DNA of 64,000 nucleotides from Alectoria sarmentosa (Eukaryota > Ascomycota > Lecanoromycetes > Lecanorales > Parmeliaceae), in NCBI GenBank assembly GCA_009733775.1, contig WOGZ01000024.1, forward strand, positions 62,001-126,000, in the 5' to 3' direction. A program made the translations under genes and the position numbers. Below, piece after piece: positions 42,608-53,592 of this stretch (positions are counted from its first letter, which is position 1; each line of letters begins with the position of its first letter). The notes beneath the pieces are model-generated. The model worked only from the letters and a program-made list of their open reading frames with translations, was not told the DNA's origin and did not search any database.

Positions 42608-44750
42608 CTGGGGGGGATATATATGTTGTACGATGGGCATGTTGTTGTGGTTGAGGGGGAGATGTGATTGAGGGTGTTGGGGGGGGGTAACTATGGTGAT
42701 GGTGATGGATGGATGAACGGGTCTGAGGTCGATCTTGATGAACGTGGAGGATATAAATGCGTCATTCGGTTAACGAATGAGATTTGAAACGTGCGCTTTT
42801 TTAATATTTGCTTATGGGGTTGCTCGTCTTTTTGTTTAAATAGTTGTCAGTAGTGTCAAGACCACGGTTTTGAGCGCGAGTCTACAATTCCGTCCTCCGT
42901 CTCTACATGCATCCGCATAGTCATATATCAATGAACAAAATCTCTTGGCTGAAATGACAAGAAAAGCGCAACATCAGTCCCAATCACAAGACTCCTGACT
43001 GAAAAGAAAACCGCACCCTCAATCTCAAGACTCAAGCAGCGTTCGCGCGATGCCAATGGTTTCGTGCCCGCCAACTCGGCCTTCCCACCCACTCACTCGC
43101 TCGCAGCGCCAATTTTCAGACGCGGTAGACTAGCGACGGACGAAATAGGGCTGGGAGAGTGCAACGGTCGCGTGGGGACGGAATCGTCACCGGCCAATCG
43201 TGACTAGGTTAAGGAAGGCGAACATGACGATTGGGTCTTGCTCTTGCAAACGTTCGCAGGTGATTGGAGGGCTTTGTAAGGTTGTCTATGAGCTTGATAG
43301 TGCGTTCTTGCAGATGGCAGAAGATAGTAAACTGATGATATTGGTGTTCTGTGAAGGAAGGACGGTATATGGAGTTGGGGGCGATGGTGTCATTGTATAT
43401 ACACCCTTCCAATAAGTTCGTGCAGACTACTGCGTTGTCCACAACATTGGATCGATGACGATAGTGTGACCCCAAAAAGCAAGTAAATGCTAAAAATAGG
43501 TTTATTGACGGCTAGAATTCTCTCGAGAACAGGGCGACGTTCAGAAATACGCATCGCACGACTTTGAGTAGTAGGCTCCTTACATTACGTGATACCAATT
43601 AGCTGCCCTCGGCATCGCCATTTGGTAGCTCGGTAGACGACAATTCTGGATGGATCGCAGTAGTAAAGGATTTTGGATATAGCCGATGCTCGGCCAGTGT
43701 TCTTTTCTAGAAGAAGATTCGGTCCATGTGTTCTTTGATATCAAGCCAGCTCCAAAGCCTGAAAACACCTTGCATGAGATTATTCACCAGAGGCACAAGC
43801 TAAAGGGGGGTGGTAGCGCAAGTAGGTCCATAGTGGTTGGCCACAAAGATCAACGCTTGATAAATCCCATACGCGGGAGCACGAGAGCCTTTCCAAACGA
43901 TTCTAGGCATTCGGCATACCAGAACGGGCCGATGTGCAGGTATAAACCTAGCACGACTTTCGCTAAGCCTGCGCAGGCATTCAAACAAACCAGGGTTGGC
44001 TTGATGTCGCGTGGTGGCATAAGGACATGCTGAGCCAGAGAACTGCATAGTTCAAGACCAAGTCCGTGATGATAGTCCAAAATGTCCGGTTGATGGAAGG
44101 TTGTGGCGGCTGCCCAAGGCTATAATCGGGGTTTGAAGCCGAAACAGCGGTTGATTCCTCGTAACCATTGTCTCCTCCAGTTGGCCATGAACGCGCCTCA
44201 CTCTTGGATCTGCTGCCAAGGCTGGGAGATGCCGGAAGTCTTGTTCTTAAAACGACTTGACCATCTCAAGTGTTTCCATGTAATGCATCGCGTCTGATTG
44301 ATCCATCTTCTAATTCGGCTGAGGAGATCCGGGTTGGAGCACTTCAACTGCCGCTCTGCGATGGCGATATGTGGGTCTTGATGTTGGAAGTCCATTAATC
44401 ACTTCTTTCGCTTTGTCTCTCACTTCTGCAAATTATTCCTCATATTTCTCCCCTGCTTCACCATAGAACTCTGACTGGTAGCGGTCCTCGTGGGCACTGT
44501 TCGTAAAATCGCGACCTTATATAGTGCAGTAGCTCTCACTTGGTGCAGATTTGTGGATATCTCAACTTTTGGAATTACCCCGGCTTGTTCTGTTCATTTC
44601 TCCGGTCTAGAAGAGTATCATTTTTGTTGCGGAGGTTCTTCTTCTCCTTTGCAAAGCTTCTGCCATGCGCCGAGCATGCTGGAATTGATCGAGAGCTTTC
44701 TAGGCATTCTCCAATCGCTGACGCCGCTTCTCTCTTGATGATTTGATTCG
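42608..44750. other. Gene-poor stretch after the gap
   Basis: Only short, motif-free frames on both strands. Nothing supports a gene, transposon or RNA. Confidence 0.4.
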
Positions 44751-45359
44751 TCATCGAGACTCGTTGCGCTCTCTGACTCCTTTCTGTGCACGCAACGTCT
44801 GGTGGATCTCTGTCATTGGCCTATCTTCTCTAGCAGAAGACTCGACAAGATCTACACCTGCTGCTTTCGGCGCAATTTTTGGTTCTCTTGCTTGCCCCCG
44901 AACTTGGAATGGCAGTGTCTGCGCCGCTCGCTCTATTCCATTGTCCTCAGCAGGATTCAGGGCACAGAACCTGAGATACGAGGCAGCAGGCTCCGTCGAT
45001 CTGTCGAGTCCAAGCGCTGGATTCTCTTCCTTATGAGCCTCTTCTATCTTTGGCGCACGGCGCAAGCTTGGCTCACTCTTTTTCTGGCCTTCATGCTCCT
45101 GGCTGACCTGGTCATTACGATCTTCTTCTTGCAACTTCCTACAAAATTCACTGAAAGCGCGCTCTGACCTTTGTAGAGAACCCGTCTGCAGCGCGATCTC
45201 CCTCTCAGCCTCAGAAAATGGCCCTAACTGGGTTTCTCGGTGGTACACTTCCCGAGGAGTCACTTTGGATGACTTCTCTCCATTTCGGCTTTTCTTTCGG
45301 GCCAGCTCAGTCAAACGCCCGGGCCGGATCCAAGGAAGACCTAGACGACGGATATTCAT
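44751..45359 (-). CDS. Hypothetical charged protein
   Basis: An uninterrupted 202-codon frame from ATG 45359 to TGA 44751. The product is hydrophilic and rich in Glu, Arg, Lys and Ala (for example EREIALQTGSLQRSERAF, HKEENPALGLDRS), with likely helices and no membrane segment or signal. The opposite strand is also open for much of this length in a hydrophobic frame, so strand choice rests on composition. The family is not recognised. It could be a chance frame, an exon, or a lineage-specific gene. Confidence 0.35.
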   Translation of the reverse strand: MNIRRLGLPWIRPGRLTELARKKSRNGEKSSKVTPREVYHRETQLGPFSEAEREIALQTGSLQRSERAFSEFCRKLQEEDRNDQVSQEHEGQKKSEPSLRRAPKIEEAHKEENPALGLDRSTEPAASYLRFCALNPAEDNGIERAAQTLPFQVRGQAREPKIAPKAAGVDLVESSAREDRPMTEIHQTLRAQKGVRERNESR

Positions 45360-45412
45360 TGCTGTATTGGAAAATGACCGCGCCTGACATCAGACCAATC
45401 TAATGAGCATTG

Positions 45413-45765
45413 CTACTGAGGGCGTCGAATGGTAGGAATTTGGGGGAGTTGGAAGAGTTCTTGAATTTTTTTGGACAAGACGTGTGCGACTATTTTCGGA
45501 GGTCAAGCTTGCAAGAGACGAGTTTGCGGGCGGAGAATGAGAGAATATGCTCACCTTGTACCTCGTCCTTGAAATTTGGTGCCAAGCACGGTGGCAAATC
45601 ATGGCCACTACTTTGCAAGATGGTGGTACATTGAAGTTGCCAAAACTGCTCCGGTTGGCTTGTCCATGACGGTTGTATCATGGGTGGATGGGACTCATAG
45701 CCTGAGAACTCTGCACTTCCTCGTCGGTTTTCTTGGGAGCTCATTCCAGAGGCGACACTTTGCAT
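45413..45765 (-). CDS. Possible small two-exon gene
   Basis: Exon 45555-45765 and exon 45413-45489 would be joined by a 65-nt intron (GTGAGC...AAATAG) in phase 1, giving 95 residues ending VLSKKIQELFQLPQIPTIRR. The first exon begins MQSVASGMSSQENRR directly after an in-frame stop. The spliced end looks more protein-like than the unspliced reading, which is the only support. No family match. Confidence 0.25.
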
Positions 45766-47638
45766 CTATACATCAGGCAAATGTCTTGTCTGAAGGAGCA
45801 GCAGTGAGTGAACCGTCACGATCAGAAAAAGGGGATGCGCTCGGCAAGTCAGGCCTTCTCGACGCGGATGCATTGACGACGGTACGGCCCAACAAGCTCC
45901 TCTACGTCACGCAGGGCTGAGAGGCAATGTGCAAGACGCACGAGTTGCAAAGTTGAGATTGGAAGATGGTGGTGGGGGCAGGGCTGTGTCCACGATGAGC
46001 CCTTGTTGGCCCCAGCACATACAAGAGAAGAGGCCACGAGTGAAGATGTCCGAGGCTGTATGATGTCTCTTGTGTTTTATGTGTGCTGCATTGAACTGAT
46101 TTAGGCCACAGACGTTGGAGCTCATTGATGAAGGAACGAGGTGGCCGACGAAGATGCCAGGGCTGACAAGGAGAAAGAATAGTGGAGGCTTCTAATGGCG
46201 GTGATTGAGGGCATGGTAACTTGCCAAGCAAAGCGGAAACATTCCATACCAATGTAACCCACCATCGGGGTATAACAAGACAGTCCCTCGTCTTCTTTGC
46301 TCCTGTGCGAATAATACTGGGCTGAAGGAATAGTAAAATCAACCTCCCGCCCCCACATAGAGCCACATGTACCACCAATGCACATTCGCAATGACATCAA
46401 ACTGCACTCCCCTTGCTCTTCATTCTCATCTCGCTTCCTGAAAGAAAGGTTGTCTTCTGTGCGAGGACAAAGATTGAAATGACAAGTAAGCACCGATGAA
46501 ACAAATCCTTGGACCCCGAAGACACGCGCCACGGCTAGCTGCAGCCTCCCTCGCAGATCGACACTACCTTACTGTATTTTATTTTAGGGCCACCACCACA
46601 TCCCTCGTGCCGTACCGTTACCGTGCCGAAGGGAGACACGTTATTGAATGACGTAGTGCTCAGTCAAGGACATTTCATCTTTTGAACCATCACTCTCATT
46701 GGGATTCCATAAACTTGCACAGTCAACCCCCAACATATCGAAATGAAGTCTGACTCGTGCGCAGCTGGGAGCTCCCTTCCATCACGGGTCCTAGTATATG
46801 GCTCGGCTTTCATGTCACATGTCGCTGCATGCTTTCGGAGATCAGCTTCAGCTTTCTCCTGGGAAGCCTGCTCCTGAGAAACATGAGCATTACCCCCGTC
46901 ACCTTCTCACAGACGCAGGCTCTTCTCTATCCCAACGTCCAAGAAGATAATCCAAGTCTCTCACCCCTGCCTAGTTTGTCATGCTTGTATGAGCTCTTTT
47001 CTAGCTGGGTCAAAAGCTCTAGGGACACCAATCTGCTGAAGCTTGGTATTCGTTGATCGATTAGATTACAAGGTCTCAACCGGCGTTGAACCCCCTCCCC
47101 TAGCTATCACAAGCAGAAGCTTCACGGAATCGGCCAAAGAACGGCTCATCTCTGCTGCTTAGCCTGGAGAGGTTTGGGGGCCGTTTCATCATCTCACAAT
47201 ACGAGACATGAAGACTATGCTGAAGCTGGGGGCCATCCAGATCGTCATAGGAAGCTCATGTCCGAGGCCCAGCCATAGATCTTGTCCTATAGGAAAACTC
47301 TCCGACAGTATACAAATCTGCGCCTGGTTTATTCGTTCATCGATTGGCTAATTCCAACTACCGTCTTGCTTCCACCGACTCTCTTTTCTTCAAAAGTCGA
47401 CCCATGAAACCGTTGATCGTCTTTCATCTCACAAGGCGTGCTGGCTCTTGAGGAGGCTCGCAGTCCTTTCGGAGATTTGATCATCATCGTTGTCGTCCGT
47501 CCCAGCTATCAGCATCAGGTACACAGCCCTCATCACCCTTTCGGAAAGTTGTCAACGCACATGCGGCGAGTGAGGCAAGCCTAGAATGAGTTTTACCTCT
47601 ATACTCGTTGAAGGCGGGCAATTATGCCGAACCAAGTG
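45766..47638. other. Intergenic stretch without a confident gene
   Basis: Several overlapping frames of 100-160 codons occur around 45.9-46.5 kb on the minus strand, but they conflict and carry no motif. The part before 47638 belongs to the KP4-like gene's upstream region. Confidence 0.4.
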
Positions 47639-47649
47639 AATATAAAAAG
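47639..47649 (+). promoter_or_regulatory. TATA box of the KP4-like gene
   Basis: AATATAAAAAGG lies about 170 bp ahead of ATG 47817. The intervening leader is C/A-rich, as in strongly expressed fungal genes. Confidence 0.55.
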
Positions 47650-47816
47650 GTCTCAATCTCCCTTCTATCTGCCATCAGATTCATCAACCCACAGCATTTA
47701 TACAACCAGCCCACAACGTTCAAGCTACCCACCACCCAAACACTCAATCAGTTTCTCAGACCAACTCCACCAACATCAAACCAATCCCCTTCGTCCACCA
47801 TCCAAATACCCTCAAA

Positions 47817-48476
47817 ATGCACTACTCCAAGCCCGTCCTCAGCATCAGCGCCCTCCCTCTCCTCTTCAATACCGCTGCCACCGCTCTCGGTATCAACTGC
47901 CGCGGCTCCGGTCTCTGCCCTCGTGCGTCCTGGAATGACAAATCGTCCGAAACAATCGTCCAAGCCCTCCGCGACGCCATCTGGACCGACGCCGACCTCA
48001 ACTCCACCACCTACAACAACGGCGACCACATAATCTGCGTCTCCGAATCCCAAACCATCACCGTCGGTGGTTCCGTTTCCGCAGGCGTCACCTCCGGCGC
48101 AGGCCCCGAAGGCGGCGCAACTGGCACCGTAGGCGCAAGCGGCACATTTAGCCTCAGCGGCAGCATCGGCGAAGGTGGCATCTGTGTATTTGCGCAGGAC
48201 CTGAAGTCGGGCGCCAATATCGATCTCGGCACGATTCGCGGGCTGACGGATGCGCTGTTGGAGCATGGTTGCAGCACTTGTGGGAGCGTGCCGATCAACT
48301 TTGTGACGGAGGGGAGTAATGACCCCAGTGATGGGATCTTGACGTTCAACTACGTGGCCAACCCTTACTGCATTGGCAGTTGCATGTCGGCCTCTGGCAC
48401 ACCGCAGAACAACACCAAATTGAGGAGGGAGATCAGCGACGTGCCGAAGAGGTTATCGCGTCCGCTTTATGAGTAA
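47817..48476 (+). CDS. Secreted KP4-like killer-toxin-family protein
   Basis: An intronless gene of 219 codons. The N-terminus is a classical signal peptide (hydrophobic core LSISALPLLFNTAATA, likely cleavage just before GINC). The mature part follows the KP4 family pattern: GINCRGSGLC at the start, GDHIICV, GGICVFAQ, then a helix ending LLEHGCSTCGSVPINF and a last strand ILTFNYV. Eight cysteines are visible in the mature chain, against ten in the founding viral KP4 protein. A Gly/Ser/Thr-rich insertion of about 35 residues separates the middle strands. The C-terminus carries dibasic pairs (RR, KR) that Kex2-type proteases might cut. Family members are antifungal or host-interaction proteins, KP4 being a calcium-channel blocker; the activity here is unknown. 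Confidence 0.85.
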   Translation: MHYSKPVLSISALPLLFNTAATALGINCRGSGLCPRASWNDKSSETIVQALRDAIWTDADLNSTTYNNGDHIICVSESQTITVGGSVSAGVTSGAGPEGGATGTVGASGTFSLSGSIGEGGICVFAQDLKSGANIDLGTIRGLTDALLEHGCSTCGSVPINFVTEGSNDPSDGILTFNYVANPYCIGSCMSASGTPQNNTKLRREISDVPKRLSRPLYE

Positions 48477-49417
48477 GAGTGGGTGGATGAGGGAGCGGGC
48501 AACCAGTCGAGCAGGGAAGGAGATTCATGATGACTGGTTTGATTCCCATCCCGCAGGCCGCAGGGTTGATGTCCCATCATTTTTTATTACACATTATGGT
48601 CTTTCATTATGTGAGGTGCAAAAACTGTCAGAGGAGAGCACTCTTTTCCGCAATCTGGCGAACTCAAAACATCGCAAGCGTGTATATTAGCCAGTCGTTA
48701 GATCTAAAACACTCTCCTTTTTCTTCTGCCAACCTGCTCATGCGGTACTGCAATGGTCTACAGCTTCCCCTTTTTGAATCGTGCACCCGCCAGATTCAAT
48801 GCCTTGTACACTTCGGTAACGGTCCAACCACAACCCACACAGAAAATCCAAGTCGCTACCTCAATACCAAGAACGTCGCTACCGGCGGGAATGGTACACA
48901 CGACACGATATTTATTCTCCCCTTCAATCAGCCAGCCTGCAAACCCTCCAAGGCAGTCATCCAGCGCCCGATGAAGCAGGGTACTATTTTTCTTTGGTTG
49001 CGAAGGATAGGATTGGAATAAACAAAGCAAAATTTTTGTCGAATCCCCCCCCCTTTTTTTTGGACTGCATACCCTGCTCTGCAAAAGGGAGGTTTGTTTA
49101 CACATTCTCACGTGCGAGCATCCATCACTTTTCTCTTCTCTCGCGGACTCTGGTTGCGTTGACTGCGAGTGTGATGGTGGCGCGGTTGAAGATTGGCAAG
49201 GTGGAGGTTTTGAAGTTGAAGGGGTCAGTGGGTTGAGGGATTTGAAAGGCAATGACTGATAGATAGGAAGGAGAGGACGGCGAGATTCGAGTATGATCAG
49301 CCCAAACGTGATCTTTTCTCAATGTCTAGTACTATACCCATGACAGCAATTGCCCACCATCAATCACGTTGTCGATAGTAGCCCTTCTCGTGAAACCAGA
49401 TCACCTCGTCAGCCTTT
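48477..49417. other. Intergenic, with a weak candidate exon on the minus strand
   Basis: Minus strand 48758-~48985 is open and reads as a coherent peptide (LDDCLGGFAGWLIEG, VLGIEVATWIFCVGCGWTV, EVYKALNLAG), while the upstream part of the same frame is low-complexity. It could be the last exon of a small gene, but I cannot build a start. A poly-C/T run lies at 49047-49060. Nothing else. Confidence 0.25.
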
Positions 49418-50173
49418 CTACTCCTCCGCCACCACCTCATGCTCCTCCTCCTTCTCCTCCTCCTCGTCCGTCACCACCTCCTCCTCCCGCATTGGCACCT
49501 CACCCTCCTCCCTCCCATTCTCCCTCTCCCTCTCTCCCCTACTCGATCTCAAACTCTGATACCCTTCGTCCCCAAACCTCGCATCGTCGCTCCTGACCGT
49601 CCGCACCGTATCCCAAAACCCATTCAACCGCTCTAGAGTCTGCCAATCAGAACCTGGAATCCTTGGTGCCGCGCTCTGGACCAACTCTCCCACTACGGTG
49701 TCAGATTCAGTTTGCGAATCCCGGGTTTCGGATGGTGAGAGTAGAGACACAAGGTCGAAAGTTGGGAGATCGCCGCGATCTCGATACGGGAGGTCCGGGT
49801 CGCTGGTGTATTCTTCCGGTTCCTCAAAGCGCCTGCTTTCGTCCAAGAGCCACGGCATTGGTCGTGCTGTCTGCGTTTCCCTTCGTTGTTGGTAGGATTG
49901 CCGTGCTTGGTGCCCCCTTACGAATCTGACGTACTCTTCGGGAATCGGCGGTAGACCACGCAGGCTCATCTCCTCGATGTCTTGCTCCGTGGGTGGAATG
50001 CCGGTGCGCGCGAGGATTGGCAAGTAGACGCTGTGGCAGAGGGCGATCTCTTCTGGAGTTCTTCCATTGTCGGTGGGATTGGTTTCTGGAGTCGGTGTGC
50101 TTGCAGTGGGTTTGAGACATAAGGCTTCACCGAGGAATTTGACTGTTGAGAGGAGGCGTTCTTCTTTGCACAT
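49418..50173 (-). CDS. Hypothetical protein with acidic C-terminus
   Basis: ATG 50173 to TAG/TGA-type stop at 49418, 251 residues, no intron. The frame is open upstream but has no earlier ATG. It begins MCKEERLLSTVKFLGEALCL, has a helical segment (EEIALCHSVYLPILARTGIP), a 'GLPPIPEEYVRFVRGHQARQ' block, a disordered Ser/Asp-rich middle and a strongly Glu-rich tail. No signal peptide or membrane helix. The family is not recognised; composition and length support coding. A TATA-like stretch (TATATATA on the plus strand near 50362) lies upstream. Confidence 0.6.
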   Translation of the reverse strand: MCKEERLLSTVKFLGEALCLKPTASTPTPETNPTDNGRTPEEIALCHSVYLPILARTGIPPTEQDIEEMSLRGLPPIPEEYVRFVRGHQARQSYQQRRETQTARPMPWLLDESRRFEEPEEYTSDPDLPYRDRGDLPTFDLVSLLSPSETRDSQTESDTVVGELVQSAAPRIPGSDWQTLERLNGFWDTVRTVRSDDARFGDEGYQSLRSSRGERERENGREEGEVPMREEEVVTDEEEEKEEEHEVVAEE

Positions 50174-50897
50174 TTTGGCGGAGTGGGAAAGGTAGGAAGG
50201 GTAGACTTGAAGTCGGATGAAGTCTTTCAAATGTAGGATGCAGGTATAGCAATATTGGTCCAGAAAGAATTGGAGCTGAAAAGGTATGATGGTAGGGTAC
50301 AAGGGAGGGGGAAGATGAGAATAAGAGTTCCTTTAAGTACTTGAAATACTGACTTACGAATTTTTATATATATTCCATTTTCCGATACTTAGCTGAGCAT
50401 GTTTTTTAGTCCCTGTTTTGGACAAGCTCCTGCTTGGCGGCCATACAGAGATCGGATTCCTACCTCTCCACATGGACGAATGCGTCCTTCACAGAAACAC
50501 TACCTTCGATAGGTAAAAAGACTAAGATTTGAATGACGACGTAAGGTTTCCAGAGGCAAGAAATACCGCAGTGATAAGCTCTATCGCTATACCATTTTGC
50601 AAGAGGTCAGCAGCGGTCAAGTGCGATGGCAGATTCTGGAAACATTGGAATGCACGCAAAATATTCTGATTTTTTCGATTTCAGGCTCAGCACACCTAGC
50701 TGGTAGGACATCAGATGAGCTACATGCCTGACTGAGTCCTGCCAATTGATCGAGGAGCCGATGATTCCTTTGGCCAGTACGTAGTACCTGTATGCTGCGA
50801 TTTTCCCAGCAAGTAAGCGGCTCCCTGCTGAACGCCTAGTCCCTCAACTATGAGCCCGAGACTCTTTTCTGATTGCACACAACTCAAATCGAAATCC
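50174..50897. other. Intergenic region
   Basis: The first 200 bases hold the promoter region of the preceding minus-strand gene. No gene or repeat is otherwise seen. Confidence 0.4.
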
Positions 50898-51686
50898 TTA
50901 AGAGCCATTGGTAGCTATGTCCCATCCAAGGCGATGATGATCATGATCACAGGGCTGGCTTGATTCATACTCCCAGATATTTTCCTCGTTCAATCGACCG
51001 GAACCCCTGCAATGAAAGCCCTGACTTTTGAATTCCCTCTCACCCTTTGCACATGTCCAACTATTTCTGAACACGACGTATTCCGAACCATGTGGTAGCA
51101 TGCCCTGGTCTTTATCATACAGGGTAATTCCACGCTCGGAATGCACAGTGACTTTCACACGATCAGTGAGTCTGTAAATGCCAGCATTGACGAGATGCCT
51201 GTGTACATATTCAAAAGGCTCTGTATTAATAATCATCGTGAAGGATCGTAGCCTGTCCAAATTCCGCAAGAGGTCAAAGGCCTGGGGAGGGAATCGCAAA
51301 TCAAATGACGAAGTCTCCATTACTTCAACTTCTCTAATCAGATGCCGACGGAGCAAAATACCCTCTAGGAATGGTATCAGCTGATTAGGAGCGAAACAGA
51401 ATTTCCGCTTGCCATAGAACGTGGACGCAGCTTCGGCGGAGATTTGGTGGTTGACGTGTAGCAGAGCCAACGTCACATCGGCAGAATTGCTATCGAAAGG
51501 ATGTATCTTTCGAAATGAGCGTGGCACGTATTCTGATGACCATCCTGATATTGAGACCATTTGGCCGAGATCCCAGACGAAGTCGTAGATACGGTCCCGG
51601 ATCTCTAGCGGAAGAGACATGAATGTTGGGGAGGACATGGTGATTCTATGAGAAGATCGGTCAATTGGTCTGGCTTCCTTGTTCAT
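50898..51686 (-). CDS. F-box-like (LPxEIR/IY) protein of unknown function
   Basis: An intronless gene of 262 codons (start ATG 51686; ATG 51638 is an alternative). Near residue 24 it has SLPLEIRDRIYDFVWD, then ALLHVNHQISAEAASTFYG, the paired signature of the fungal F-box-like/2EXR and DUF7730-type proteins. A Leu-rich middle follows (FDLLRNLDRLRSFTMIIN), then a basic end with a His/Asp cluster. These genes are highly expanded in ascomycetes. Substrate-recruitment in ubiquitin ligases is often assumed but little tested. It is the full-length counterpart in style of the short gene at 915-1286. Confidence 0.75.
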   Translation of the reverse strand: MNKEARPIDRSSHRITMSSPTFMSLPLEIRDRIYDFVWDLGQMVSISGWSSEYVPRSFRKIHPFDSNSADVTLALLHVNHQISAEAASTFYGKRKFCFAPNQLIPFLEGILLRRHLIREVEVMETSSFDLRFPPQAFDLLRNLDRLRSFTMIINTEPFEYVHRHLVNAGIYRLTDRVKVTVHSERGITLYDKDQGMLPHGSEYVVFRNSWTCAKGEREFKSQGFHCRGSGRLNEENIWEYESSQPCDHDHHRLGWDIATNGS

Positions 51687-52212
51687 GTGTATTTCAGAGT
51701 AGAACTCAACTTGATAGATCTAGGTCAGGCTAAGCTTAGGTATTGTAGTCAAGCAGGTGAACATCAAAAGGTGACTGGAATCTAGGAGGATCGTTAGCCT
51801 CATATACCTAAGTTGAGCTCAAAGCGGAACGGGGCCATACCGCACGGTGAGGACAGTCTGTTCTCGGATTAAGATTTCAGTGATGAGAGACAGGATCGTA
51901 GAGGCAAGTTGACAGTTGGGTAAAATGGGCCAGTGCACGAGCATTTGGGAGTCTCGAATGTACGTCAAGGAGGATATCAAGATTGTGATCGGCGAGCCGT
52001 GAAAACGAGGTTATCTCAATGTGTTGCCTGCAGTCCTACTGCCAAAGAGCCAGACACGGCGCCACGATGAAAAGTGAATTCAAAACAGAATGTTCGGATT
52101 CCAGCCAATGATATCCAAGATTTTTAAATCCGCTTTATCCCCGAACTTCAACCCGAAAATAATCCCCAAATGCAAGCTACTATCTATATAGAGCCAGCTC
52201 ACTACGTCTACA
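51687..52212. promoter_or_regulatory. Divergent promoter region of the F-box-like and RRP4 genes
   Basis: 526 bp between two divergent start codons. TATATAGAG at 52186-52194 lies about 20-25 bp ahead of the RRP4 ATG. No gene. Confidence 0.35.
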
Positions 52213-53362
52213 ATGCCCTTCACAATCACCGCCCCAACTCCCCTCCCACCCCTCCACCACAATGATCCCTCCGACTCCTCCTCCCTCGACTCAGACGGCG
52301 ACACCGACATGCCCCCACCCTCCAAACGTCCCAAACTCTCAACCAAATCAATAGTCACGCCCGGCGAGACCGTAACGGATGATCCTCAATGGATGCGGTA
52401 TGCCAGATCCCCTCCCCTCCTTCCAATCTTACTGACCTCGCCCTCCGCAAAAGACCCAGCTAATGCCCGACAGCGGCCACGGAACCTACACAAACCCCAC
52501 CTCCCCCCAAATCCTCTCCTCCGTCGCCGGCACCCTCCTCAAAACCAACAAGCTCCTCTCCATCCGCCCCCTCCGCGCGCGCTACACGCCCGAGATCGGC
52601 GACCTGGTCGTCGGCCGCGTCGTCGAAGTGCAAACGAAGCGCTGGAAAGTCGACCTCTCGGCCCCACTGCTGGCCCACCTCCCACTCTCCGCCATCAACT
52701 TGCCCGGAGGCATACTGAGGAAGAGAACGTCCACGGATGAATTGGCCATCAGGACCTTTTTCGGCGAGGGCGATTTGCTGGTCGCGGAGGTGCAGAGTGT
52801 GTATCAGGACGGGGCGGCGAGTCTGCATACGCGGAGCTTGAAATATGGGAAGTTGAGGAATGGGGTATTCTTGTCTGTGTCGGGGACGGGCGGGGGAGGT
52901 GGTGGGCGAGTGGTGAGGAGTAGGAGGCAGGTGTGGACTGTGCAGACGGCGAACGGGGGCGGGGAAGTCGATGTCGTGCTTGGTGTCAATGGATATATAT
53001 GGATCTGCAAGCATGTGGGTGGGGAGCTTGCGGAAGGGAAGGGGGGAAGGGATGTGGGTCTTGGGGTGGGGGTCAACAATCTGGAAGAGAAGGTGGGGGA
53101 GGGCATGTATGAGAACAGGAATGAGAGTATTGGGGAGGAGACGAGGAGGGAGATTGCGAGGTTGAGCGGGTGTGTGAGGGCGTTGGTGGAGGGAGGATGT
53201 AGGGTTGATGAGGAGATGGTCATGAGCGCTTATGAGGCGAGTTTGGAGGATGAGCAGATTGGGGATGAGGAAGGAGGGGAGAGTGGGGAGTATTTGGGCG
53301 GGGAGAGGGGGAGGAGGGTCGTGATAGAGGCGTTGAGGGCTGTGCATGCTACGAGAGGGTAG
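52213..53362 (+). CDS. RRP4: Exosome complex RNA-binding subunit Rrp4
   Basis: Exons 52213-52397 and 52474-53362 with a 76-nt phase-2 intron give 357 residues. Splicing restores the family string VTPGETVTDDPQWMRGHGTY. An N-terminal domain is followed by an S1 domain (GDLVVGRVVEVQTKRWKVDL, then LRKRTSTDE and FFGEGDLLVAEVQSV) and a KH domain with the conserved LGVNGYIWIC in place of a GxxG-type loop. Rrp4 is one of three cap subunits of the RNA exosome, acting in nuclear and cytoplasmic 3'-5' RNA processing and decay. The C-terminal third is Gly/Glu-rich with insertions, longer than usual. The gene converges on SPT6, 230 bp between stops. Confidence 0.93.
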
Positions 53363-53592
53363 AGAACCGATCAAGGGTTATATGCACGTGATCCAAACCA
53401 CGAATTCTCAATTTTCTTCCATCAAAGAAGCACGTGCACTTGAGCACGGCTCTTCAAAAATATTGTTACACTTTTAATGGGCCGGCAGGCACGTAGGCCT
53501 GATCGCCCAATCGTCTAATCGCCCGCTTGATGCCAGGCATGCTAGATAATATTGAACGAATACAGATGGAGAATGGAAGAGATGACGCCAAT

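Noticed and set aside
45902..46532. Two overlapping minus-strand frames of 136-158 codons
   Set aside because: They conflict with each other, lack motifs and show no convincing splice sites.
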